Assembly: GCF_006546655.1 (NCBI RefSeq)
Contig: NZ_VIAQ01000008.1
Coordinates: 124,001 to 188,000, forward strand
Length of the DNA: 64,000 bases
Direction of reading: 5' to 3'
DNA from: Methanolobus vulcani
GTDB lineage: Archaea > Halobacteriota > Methanosarcinia > Methanosarcinales > Methanosarcinaceae
Part shown: one piece after another, positions 35,207 to 43,302 of the stretch
How positions within the stretch are numbered: position 1 is the stretch's first letter
How the letters are laid out: each line of letters opens with the position of its first letter
Made by a program: the position numbers and the translations under genes
Notes under the pieces: generated by a model
The model's database searches: none
Told to the model about the DNA's origin: nothing
What the model saw: the letters and a program-made list of their open reading frames with translations, nothing else

Positions 35207-35919
35207 ATACCAAACTCCATGATTCCCTTTGTGGTTGTTATTGCAAGTTTACGTGTTGTATAGAGCTCCATTGAACGCTTGAATCTTGATGTTGTAGGAT
35301 AAGTACTGAAATCCGTTTCTGCAAGGAGCTTGTTTATGATTCTCATACTGGCTCTCATTCCAAGTCTTGTGTCCCCAAAATAGAGCTTCATACCATAAGC
35401 ATTGAATATTGCTTTTGTAATCTCCATCTGATGATTTGATTCATTAGAAATACTCAGTTCAATAAATCCTTCATAGAGGTTATCTGTGTCCGGCTCATCA
35501 GTATATATGTCACTTTCCCAATGCCTGCAGATCATTCCCTGTGTATGGCTTCCGTAAAGTGTGTACTTAATTTTGTTTAATGTGAAAACATCAATAACTT
35601 CATAATTTTTACCGGATTTGTCAGTAACAAAAACTCCAATTTCTGTGGGAAATTTAAGATATATCTTTTTCTTGTCACCTGGTCGGATTATTGCTGATCT
35701 CTTAAATTCTATCAGTAAAAATGATGTGATGCTTTCAGGAAGGTTTACCGGTTCAATAGGATTGATCACTATGTTTCCATCGTTGTTTAACAAAACAAGT
35801 TCCTTCTCTTCATCTCCTTTGAACAGGCGTTTATAGATAATGTCATCTCCCTGTTTTTCAACTATAATTTCAGTATCTTCAGTTACTGTGGTAAACGGTG
35901 GGTGATATATCTCAAACAT
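35203..35919 (-). CDS. DUF432 family protein
   Basis: 238-residue soluble protein of the archaeal DUF432 family, mostly beta-strand, with no membrane segment, no Cys cluster and no catalytic motif. Function is unknown. In this window it is coupled by a 4-base overlap to the MscS channel gene, and it lies 46 bases after corA. That context suggests a role in controlling ion or osmotic flux. No better assignment is possible. Confidence 0.75.
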   Translation of the reverse strand: MFEIYHPPFTTVTEDTEIIVEKQGDDIIYKRLFKGDEEKELVLLNNDGNIVINPIEPVNLPESITSFLLIEFKRSAIIRPGDKKKIYLKFPTEIGVFVTDKSGKNYEVIDVFTLNKIKYTLYGSHTQGMICRHWESDIYTDEPDTDNLYEGFIELSISNESNHQMEITKAIFNAYGMKLYFGDTRLGMRASMRIINKLLAETDFSTYPTTSRFKRSMELYTTRKLAITTTKGIMEFGI

Positions 35920-35965
35920 TTTGTATCGTTTCTCGTTTTGTTACTTGTTTGTTACTTCTTTTAGA

Positions 35966-37030
35966 TTAAAGCCAGTTCTTCCTGCGGAAATACAGATACA
36001 TGGAAATGAATATCAATATATTAATTATCCACACGGTAGGGTATCCCCATTTCCATCCCAGTTCAGGCATATAACTGAAATTCATTCCATACATTCCGGC
36101 AAGGAATGTCAGGGGGATAAATATGGTTGCGATGATCGTGAGTGTTTTCATCACTTCATTCATCTTGTTACTGACACTTGAAAGATAAACATCCAGTATT
36201 CCGGAAAGGATATCCCTGTATGTTTCAATGGCATCTGCAACCTGTATTGTATGGTCGTAGATATCCTTGAGGAATACGAATGTCGTCTCTTTTATAAGAT
36301 CAGACTCGGATCGGTCCAGCCCGCTGATAACTTCCCTGAGTGGCCATACTGATTTACGCAGGTATATCATTTCCTTTTTCAGGTTGTGTATATTTTGAAG
36401 GGTCCCAGGCTCCGGATTTTCAACAAGTTCCTCTTCCAGATCCTCAATGATCTCTCCAAACCTTTCAATGATTATGAAATAATTGTCAATAATGGAATCA
36501 ATAAGTGCATAGGCAAGGTAGTCAGCTCCCATTTGCCTTATCCTGCCTTTTGAATTCCGTATTCTTTCCCTTACAAAATTGAAAGTATCGCCTTCAAGTT
36601 CCTGGAAAGAAAGGACAAAATTATCCCCAAGGATGATGCTTACCTGTTCAGCTTTAACATCAGTATCACCATCATTGAACCAGAGCATTTTCAGGACAAC
36701 ATAGATGTAGGAATCATAGTCTTCCATCTTCGGACGCTGTGTGGTGTGTACAATGTCTTCCATTACAAGAGGATGGAGTCCGAAATGCTTTCCAAGTTTT
36801 TCAACGATATCTACCTGATGGATTCCGTCAATGTTTATCCATGAAACAGTAGGATAATCCTTGAAAGGGAAACATTCTTCCACATTTTCAACTACACGTT
36901 CCTGATAGTTATCTTTATCATAGTCGATAATGGTTATCTTTGGTTTCTCAGTTCTTTCCTCTCCGATATGTATCAAAGATCCAGGAGCAAGTCCTGCTTT
37001 CCTTGAAGATTTATAAAACAATTTACTCAT
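35966..37030 (-). CDS. corA: CorA-family magnesium/cobalt transporter
   Basis: 354-residue transporter. A large cytoplasmic alpha/beta funnel (about 1-285) is followed by two C-terminal membrane helices (about 294-314 and 328-348), with the selectivity signature YGMNF between them. It forms pentamers that pass hydrated Mg2+ (and Co2+/Ni2+ at higher concentration) into the cell. It lies within the minus-strand polysaccharide/ion cluster, 26 bases after a glycosyltransferase gene. Confidence 0.93.
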   Translation of the reverse strand: MSKLFYKSSRKAGLAPGSLIHIGEERTEKPKITIIDYDKDNYQERVVENVEECFPFKDYPTVSWINIDGIHQVDIVEKLGKHFGLHPLVMEDIVHTTQRPKMEDYDSYIYVVLKMLWFNDGDTDVKAEQVSIILGDNFVLSFQELEGDTFNFVRERIRNSKGRIRQMGADYLAYALIDSIIDNYFIIIERFGEIIEDLEEELVENPEPGTLQNIHNLKKEMIYLRKSVWPLREVISGLDRSESDLIKETTFVFLKDIYDHTIQVADAIETYRDILSGILDVYLSSVSNKMNEVMKTLTIIATIFIPLTFLAGMYGMNFSYMPELGWKWGYPTVWIINILIFISMYLYFRRKNWL

Positions 37031-37056
37031 GGTCCCACCCCATATTCATTATCGTT

Positions 37057-38238
37057 TTACTGATTCTGAACGAGTTTCAATTGCTCGTTATACACATCTG
37101 CTGTAGATTCTGCTATGTTGTCCCAGTTGTACCTTGTTCCTATGAGTTTCTGCCCTTCTTTTCCAAGTTCATCGTCAGTATAATTGTTGAATACGTGATT
37201 AATTCCCCACGCAATGGAATCAGGATTCTGGTAAACGATGACGCCGTCCTTGAAATTATCTATTAGGGAGATAGCATCTGTAGCAACAATATTTTTTCCT
37301 ACGTCCCAAGCTTCTAGAAGGATTATTCCAAAAGGTTCGTTGCGGCTTGGTACACATATAAGGTTGCAGGCATTCATCCATTTGTTTTTTACGGATTCAT
37401 CAACATAACCAAGGAAACGACAACTATCCATGACATTCAATTCATGTGCAAGCCTTTCACATTCCGGTCGCATTTCACCTTCACCGATAATGACACACTT
37501 TACGTCCCATCTGTTTGCCAGCACTGCAGGAATAGCTCTCACAAAAAGATCAGGTCCTTTCTGGAAACTCATCCTTCCGACAAAAAGAACAACAGGTGCG
37601 TATGGATGTATGCCGTATTCTTCCTTTAGCTTGCCCGGATCTACATCCATCTTAATTTTGCCTCCGTGTATTCCATTGGGTATTATGGTCATCTTGTAGT
37701 CAGGGATCTGGTAAAGATATTGAATCTCATCTTTTAGTTTAGTAGATGTAACTATCACTTTTGCGGACTCATAGCCAGCTCTCCATTCCCTGTGGCTGAT
37801 TTTCATGGCTTCCCACCAGTTGCCATGCTTGTTACCGTTCCTGCCCCATTCGGTACTATGGTATGTCATTATGAAAGGAATTGAAAATTCATCTTTCAAT
37901 CTGCATACCAGGTTTACAGGATGCCAGTCATGTACGTGTGTAAGGTCAAATTTTCCAAATTTACTGGTGGCTTCGGTAAAAGCGCTGTACATTGAATCGC
38001 ACATGCTGTCCATCTGCTGGACAATACCACCATCAAGTGCATGGTATACTCTATGATAGTGCACGCTGTTGATGACCTCATAAGGCAACATATCCTTGTT
38101 GCGTGTAAAAATGTGAATGTCATGTCCTTTTTTTGCTAGGGCTTCTGAAAGCTCGGTAACATGAGGTGCCAGCCCACCAACAGTTATGGAATTCAGGCTT
38201 TCCCATGAGAACATGGCGATTCTTAATTTATTTTCCAT
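37057..38238 (-). CDS. GT4-family glycosyltransferase, glycogen synthase-like (copy 2)
   Basis: 393-residue paralogue of the enzyme at 25894-27063. The glucan-synthase N terminus GGLAPHVTELSEALAKKGH, the LFVGRMSFQKGPD loop and the E-x7-E motif EPFGIILLE are all present, so it should be active. GGGATC upstream of the ATG is a modest ribosome binding site. Keeping two copies, one at each side of the cluster, suggests different acceptors or primers. It sits between galT and corA with gaps of about 25 bases. Confidence 0.85.
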   Translation of the reverse strand: MENKLRIAMFSWESLNSITVGGLAPHVTELSEALAKKGHDIHIFTRNKDMLPYEVINSVHYHRVYHALDGGIVQQMDSMCDSMYSAFTEATSKFGKFDLTHVHDWHPVNLVCRLKDEFSIPFIMTYHSTEWGRNGNKHGNWWEAMKISHREWRAGYESAKVIVTSTKLKDEIQYLYQIPDYKMTIIPNGIHGGKIKMDVDPGKLKEEYGIHPYAPVVLFVGRMSFQKGPDLFVRAIPAVLANRWDVKCVIIGEGEMRPECERLAHELNVMDSCRFLGYVDESVKNKWMNACNLICVPSRNEPFGIILLEAWDVGKNIVATDAISLIDNFKDGVIVYQNPDSIAWGINHVFNNYTDDELGKEGQKLIGTRYNWDNIAESTADVYNEQLKLVQNQ

Positions 38239-38263
38239 CAGATCCCTTCTTAATGCAGGTTCC

Positions 38264-39241
38264 TTATTCAGGGTTCAGTAAATGCTCTACAGCTATTTCC
38301 GGCGGGACGCTATTAATGTATATGTCCGTGTTCTTTTCAAATCCCGCAGCAATTGATGTGATTGGTACAATCCTTACGTTGAAATGATAGCTAAGATCAT
38401 GTTCTATCTGGAAGAACATGTAATTGTACGCAAGTTCCGGTATTGTCCTGTCAAGCAATTTGACAGCAGTTTGTATGCAGTCTCCAAGAGACATGAGCAT
38501 CTCGTCAGTGAAAGCAGAAATATGGTTCACATGCTTTTTGGGAAGCATCCACATTTCGTATTGGTTTTTAGAGCAGTATGGTGCAATTAGAATGAAATCA
38601 TCATTCTCATAGACCTGTCTTTCTTTCCCACTCTCTTTTTCAATGATTCTGCAATAAGGGCAACTGTTCATCTCAGAGATGGCCTTTTTCTCTTTAGCAA
38701 GAGATGGCGGCATCAGAGGAACAGCAATAAGCTGTGAGTGGGTATGTTCAAGGGAAGCACCTGCCTTTTTTCCCCAGTTCTTAAAGAGCGATACATATTC
38801 AACACCCTCCTGAGACTGATAGTGCATTACCCTGTCCCTGTAGGCTTTCATAAGAAGCAGAAGTTCTTCATCTGAAAAGAGATTAATTCTATTTTCATGA
38901 GATGGATTTTCTATTATGACTTCGTGATATCCATAGCCTTTTTGAACTTCAAAACCTGAGTCTTGAATTTCCTTTGCATCAGGGGATAGTGCAGGATAGA
39001 GATTTGGTATACACCTGACCTGCCAGTCCTTAACCAGCTTTTCATCAGTGTCTTTCAGTATTTTTCCGTCTTTGTAAACAGCCTGTGCAGGAGGTGTCTG
39101 ATCTTCATGGCCACCGCAAAATACGCAACTGTCTGTTTTTATTTCCTCACCACAGGCTTTCGGTGCTGATGGTCTTTTAGCCCTGCCTGATGCTATTATG
39201 CAGTACTCGTCAAGGAAATAGTGTTTACGTATTTCGGACAT
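38264..39241 (-). CDS. galT: galactose-1-phosphate uridylyltransferase-like enzyme
   Basis: 325-residue HIT-superfamily nucleotidylyltransferase. Zinc-site Cys pairs CVFCGG (N-terminal part) and CPYC (middle), and the active-site HTHSQL motif, are present. GalT swaps UMP between UDP-glucose and galactose-1-phosphate; some archaeal members act on other hexose phosphates or as ADP/UDP-sugar phosphorylases. The ATG at 39241 has GGAG five bases upstream and is preferred to GTG 39247. It is adjacent to the glycogen synthase and could supply or recycle the sugar nucleotide. Confidence 0.85.
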   Translation of the reverse strand: MSEIRKHYFLDEYCIIASGRAKRPSAPKACGEEIKTDSCVFCGGHEDQTPPAQAVYKDGKILKDTDEKLVKDWQVRCIPNLYPALSPDAKEIQDSGFEVQKGYGYHEVIIENPSHENRINLFSDEELLLLMKAYRDRVMHYQSQEGVEYVSLFKNWGKKAGASLEHTHSQLIAVPLMPPSLAKEKKAISEMNSCPYCRIIEKESGKERQVYENDDFILIAPYCSKNQYEMWMLPKKHVNHISAFTDEMLMSLGDCIQTAVKLLDRTIPELAYNYMFFQIEHDLSYHFNVRIVPITSIAAGFEKNTDIYINSVPPEIAVEHLLNPE

Positions 39242-39243
39242 GT

Positions 39244-41046
39244 TCACTCCATCCGTGTTCCTGTTAAAAGTTCATAATACGTCTTTATTGGCTCTTCCCA
39301 GTTCATGTCCTTTGCAAGGTGGTTCGCTTCCTGGCAAAGAAGGTTGTACTTTACCTTATCATCGGTGAATGTATCAATGAAGTAATCCATTGCAAGTGCA
39401 TAGTCTGCAATTGATTCCAGATATGGAATATTGATGTTGTCAACAACAATGACACCTCCCATTCCCATTACAAGTCTTTTGAGGGTCTTAAGAGCATCAC
39501 TGAATCCGCAGATCTTGCTTACAATACTCGGGGTTGCTTCTTTTCCCGCTTCGAGTCCTGTAAGAAGGAATGGTTCGTATTTTGAAGGGAAAACACCTGC
39601 AATACACCCTGACATGAGCTCGTCTGACCTCATATTAAGTCCACCGTCATGGTCAGATATCCACTGGGGATAAAGGACTGCTGAGACACGTCTGCTGCCA
39701 TCGGTAAGTTTCGAACATTCCAACTCTCTGGCTTTAATCATTTGTTGGAGACGTATTTCTTCGCCCACAAGTGCTTCTTCCGGAAGGTTGATAGGGAAAT
39801 TTTCAGGTGGATTGGCTTTCGGACCATGAGCTGCTATTATAAAGCAGACAACACGGTATTTATCATCGAGATGTCCTGCATCGATCTCGACCTTGACCAT
39901 TCTGTCAAGCAGGACAAGTGAATCCAGCAGGTCAGGATAACCTTTGTTCTCGATTTCGATACGTGATATTGAAAAAATCGGTATTATTCTTTCAGGGGGT
40001 ATGACTTTTCCATCATATACAGCATATAACTTCTCCGAAAGGAAATTCTGTATTCTTTCCCTGCATTCCTTTTTCTTATCCCACTCTATATCGTCACCAT
40101 CATTATCTATCCCATTACGGACGATAATTGAATCAATTCCATAAAAGAGCTTTATTTCCTTGCGTGTGGAATCACCAACAGCGGTAACAACATCTGCAAA
40201 TGCTGATAATGATTCCAGCTTTGCAAAATTAACAGGAACTCCGCTATCCCAGGAACTATCATTTTCCCTGATCTTCTGTATGGATTTATGTCCTGAAGAT
40301 CTTCCGGGGAGTGTTGCATGATATGTTGCAACGCTCTTTACGCTAATTCCAAGTTTCTTAAGTCTTGCAAGTGCGTAGAATACACCAAATTCATGACAGT
40401 GAAGTGAAACATGGACTTCAGGCATAAGGGATGCAGCAAATTCGGAAATTGCTTCATCCGTATACTCTTCAGCACTTGTTTCTCTGGATGTGACCAGTGC
40501 TTTAACAAACTCAGAAATAGCATACGAAAGGTTAACATAATGACTATACTCCATTCCATTGCCCATGTTTTCATAGGTCATGGAATCAAGGCCGATAAGT
40601 TCATAAGCTTCGGCCTTTATAGCACTTGCCAGACACATTTCTGTTCCTTTATAGTCAACACTAACCCTGCAAAAATCGTTTGTCTTGAACATTAAATAGA
40701 TGACTTTTATGCCATGTATAGTCTCAACACCAGGGAACACTTCAATTCCTTTTGTTTTGAGTTCCTCGATGGCTTCAAAGACAGGGCCTTCAGGTTCAAG
40801 CTCTTCCATCTGGCTCATATCAGTTATACGATTCAGTCCTTTATTCCAGTCAGAACCGCTGTAACCGTAGTATGGTCCTGCAACAACTATGGTCGGAGAA
40901 GGCACTTCTTCGATGACTCCTTTTGCTATCAGGCTTGCAAGGTTCTTTGCTTCGGCGTCAATTACGTTCCATATACCGCCCATTTTATTGGACTTAGGGC
41001 CGGCTTCTTCTCCTGCGATAATTATACATTTGCTTTCCAGCATCAT
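39244..41046 (-). CDS. glycogen/starch synthase, GT3-like
   Basis: 600-residue glycosyltransferase. The N-terminal KMGGIWNVI glycine loop, the central region with CHEFG and TYHATLPGR, and the C-terminal sugar-nucleotide site FPSKYEPFLLTGLEAGKE resemble eukaryote-type (GT3) glycogen synthases more than bacterial GlgA. It should elongate alpha-1,4-glucan from UDP- or ADP-glucose. It is the first gene of the minus-strand cluster, with GGGAGAAGGGA before two adjacent ATGs, so the operon promoter must lie in 41047-41200. The divergent gene is a DUF21 membrane protein. Confidence 0.82.
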   Translation of the reverse strand: MMLESKCIIIAGEEAGPKSNKMGGIWNVIDAEAKNLASLIAKGVIEEVPSPTIVVAGPYYGYSGSDWNKGLNRITDMSQMEELEPEGPVFEAIEELKTKGIEVFPGVETIHGIKVIYLMFKTNDFCRVSVDYKGTEMCLASAIKAEAYELIGLDSMTYENMGNGMEYSHYVNLSYAISEFVKALVTSRETSAEEYTDEAISEFAASLMPEVHVSLHCHEFGVFYALARLKKLGISVKSVATYHATLPGRSSGHKSIQKIRENDSSWDSGVPVNFAKLESLSAFADVVTAVGDSTRKEIKLFYGIDSIIVRNGIDNDGDDIEWDKKKECRERIQNFLSEKLYAVYDGKVIPPERIIPIFSISRIEIENKGYPDLLDSLVLLDRMVKVEIDAGHLDDKYRVVCFIIAAHGPKANPPENFPINLPEEALVGEEIRLQQMIKARELECSKLTDGSRRVSAVLYPQWISDHDGGLNMRSDELMSGCIAGVFPSKYEPFLLTGLEAGKEATPSIVSKICGFSDALKTLKRLVMGMGGVIVVDNINIPYLESIADYALAMDYFIDTFTDDKVKYNLLCQEANHLAKDMNWEEPIKTYYELLTGTRME

Positions 41047-41180
41047 TCCCTTCTCCCTTAATTATCTTCTTTTCTAAATAGAGTTGCGATTATATATGAA
41101 AATATCTGAAAGTTCAGAATTGTTAACAGTTGTCTTATTTTTGAAAGTTAACATTACCCACACGATGTTGAAGAGAACCT

Positions 41181-41223
41181 CTTAAATAAGAATGTCAGAA
41201 AAGCTTTTTATTGTTCCTGGAAC
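41181..41223 (+). promoter_or_regulatory. promoter of the DUF21 gene with short palindrome
   Basis: CTTAAATA (41181-41188) reads as a TATA box. About 25-30 bases later, at the expected start of transcription, lies the 11-base palindrome GTTCC-T-GGAAC (41213-41223). It could be an operator. The divergent synthase promoter shares this 223-base gap. Confidence 0.4.
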
Positions 41224-41269
41224 CATTATCATTAACAATGCTTTTGAAACTGCGTTAGCGGAATAAAAC

Positions 41270-42295
41270 ATGAACGAACTAATTACATGGTTTTTGATAT
41301 TTTTATGTCTGATCCAGTCCGGTATTTTTTCCGGTCTGACCATCGGAATGTTTGGACTCAGTCGTCTTCGTCTTGAGATTGAGGCTGAGGCCAAAAACGA
41401 TAATGCCCGGAAAGTCCTTGCTCTGAGGCAGAATTCACACATGTTGCTTTCAACTCTCTTATGGGGAAATGTAGGGGTAAATGTACTTCTGGCATTGTTT
41501 ACGAATTCGGTGCTGACAGGAGCTTCGGCTTTTGTTTTCTCTACAATATTCATTACATTGTTTGGTGAGATTGCACCACAGGCTTATTTTACAAGAAACT
41601 CTCTTCGCCTGGGAGCTACCCTTTCACCTCTTGTAAAATTGTATATGTTCCTGCTATATCCGGTAGCTAAGCCATCCTCTATTATGCTGGATATGTGGCT
41701 TGGAAAAGAGAAAATGGAATTTTTCAAGGAACGTTCTCTTGGAATAATGCTTAAAAAGCATATAGTTTCAGAAAGCAGTGATATCGATCATCTTGAAGGT
41801 CTCGGTGCTTTGAATTTCCTTTCAATTGATGACCTTTATATTAAGCAGGAAGGTTCTGTGGTTGACCCTATGAGTATAATATCCCTGCCAACTTTCAACG
41901 GTCTTGTGGTTTTCCCGTCCCCGGATGATCAGGAATTTACCATTCTTCTTGAAAAGATAGCTTCCAGTTCAAAGAAATGGGTCATAATACAGGATGAGGC
42001 TGGTGAGCCTGTAATGGCAGTAGATTCTGGTTCATTTCTCAGGGATGCTATTTACAAAAAGGATGATTTCAACCCGTACAAATATTGTCATCATCCAATT
42101 ATTATCAGTGATCCGGAAGAGAAACTTGGAAGTGTAGTCCATCGGCTGACAGTTTATCCGGTTAATGACGAGGATGATGTTATTGACGATGATCTGATAC
42201 TCTACTGGAACAGGGATGATCCTGAAAAGATGATTATTACCGGTTCTGATATACTGGGAAGGCTTCTCAGGGGTATTGTGGTAAGGGTGGAATGA
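41270..42295 (+). CDS. DUF21/CNNM-family membrane protein
   Basis: 341-residue protein. The N-terminal DUF21 membrane domain (about 1-150, three to four segments) has the family's SGLTIGMFGLSRLRLEIEA-like start and FGEIAPQAYF. It is followed by a cytoplasmic part (about 160-330) that corresponds to the CBS-pair region but is poorly conserved. CNNM/CorC proteins are linked to Mg2+ or Na+-coupled Mg2+ export and to cobalt resistance. Its position next to corA-containing and pump genes supports an ion-transport role. Confidence 0.82.
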   Translation: MNELITWFLIFLCLIQSGIFSGLTIGMFGLSRLRLEIEAEAKNDNARKVLALRQNSHMLLSTLLWGNVGVNVLLALFTNSVLTGASAFVFSTIFITLFGEIAPQAYFTRNSLRLGATLSPLVKLYMFLLYPVAKPSSIMLDMWLGKEKMEFFKERSLGIMLKKHIVSESSDIDHLEGLGALNFLSIDDLYIKQEGSVVDPMSIISLPTFNGLVVFPSPDDQEFTILLEKIASSSKKWVIIQDEAGEPVMAVDSGSFLRDAIYKKDDFNPYKYCHHPIIISDPEEKLGSVVHRLTVYPVNDEDDVIDDDLILYWNRDDPEKMIITGSDILGRLLRGIVVRVE

Positions 42296-42401
42296 GTCCA
42301 TACACCTTTAAATTAATCACAAAGATGCAATATCATTCAGGAAGTATAAATACAGGCAAAAACAAGTCACATATGGATTTATTTCTGAACAGGGTGGTTG
42401 G

Positions 42402-43256
42402 ATGGCAGTGTTACAGGATATTTTAGATAATGTTGATATCTGGGTAAATGCCGGAATAAATATTCTGATAATCCTTTTCCTTCTTTTGGTTATCAATATT
42501 TTTTTCACTATTCTCAGAACAAATCTGATGAAAAAAGCAAAGACAAAAAAACAACGTTCTAATATCAAGATATTCGGTCAGCTTTCTAGATATACTCTGT
42601 CACTGCTCGTTATTATATTAGCAATTCTTAAAACATCCGGCGCATGGTCCAGTTTTGGTGTGTTTCTTGGTTTGCTTTCAGCAGCCATTGGTTTTGCTCT
42701 TCAGCAACCGATTACAGGCGTTGCCGCCTGGATCATGGTGGTTACAAAAAGACCTTTTGATATCGGTGACAGGATTATCATAGGTGATGTAAAAGGGGAT
42801 GTCGTTGATTTCAACCTTACTCACGTTCATGTGATGGAGATTGGAGGGCTGATTACCGATGAAGAGAATTCCGGCAGACTTATTATGATCCCCAACTGGA
42901 TGCTCTTTGAGAAGAATATAATCAACTATACATCAAATAACGATTTTGTGTTGCACAGTGTTACCGTCAATGTAACCTATGAAAGCAACCTTGATCGTGC
43001 AATAGAGATAGCAGATCTTTCAGCGAGAAAATTCCTTGCCGGAACTATCAGTACCAGTCCGGGCAGTCCAAAGGTGAGGGTTGATTTCCAGGCAAGTGGT
43101 ATCGATGTTCAGGTAAAGTATTTTTCACCCGCAAGGCAGTTGCATGAATATTCCTCTAAGATCACAAAGGAGATCTTTGACAGGATAAAAGATGCAGATG
43201 ATGTCGAAATAGCCTATCCTCACACCGAGGTTGTCTTCAGGAAAAAGGCAATGTGA
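42402..43256 (+). CDS. MscS-family mechanosensitive channel (second copy)
   Basis: 284-residue channel. A long N-terminal membrane segment (about 15-40), two further segments, the pore helix GVFLGLLSAAIGFALQQPI, and the cytoplasmic MscS domain with KRPFDIGDRIIIGD and MIPNWMLFEKNIINY are present. It differs from the copy at 34334 in its N terminus and length of loops, so it is a separate paralogue instead of a recent duplicate. GGGTGG before the ATG is the ribosome binding site. It is convergent with the P-type ATPase gene. Confidence 0.9.
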   Translation: MAVLQDILDNVDIWVNAGINILIILFLLLVINIFFTILRTNLMKKAKTKKQRSNIKIFGQLSRYTLSLLVIILAILKTSGAWSSFGVFLGLLSAAIGFALQQPITGVAAWIMVVTKRPFDIGDRIIIGDVKGDVVDFNLTHVHVMEIGGLITDEENSGRLIMIPNWMLFEKNIINYTSNNDFVLHSVTVNVTYESNLDRAIEIADLSARKFLAGTISTSPGSPKVRVDFQASGIDVQVKYFSPARQLHEYSSKITKEIFDRIKDADDVEIAYPHTEVVFRKKAM

Positions 43257-43302
43257 GCGTAAGTATGCATATAAGAACTTTAAAATGGAAATTTGCTTGA
43301 AA

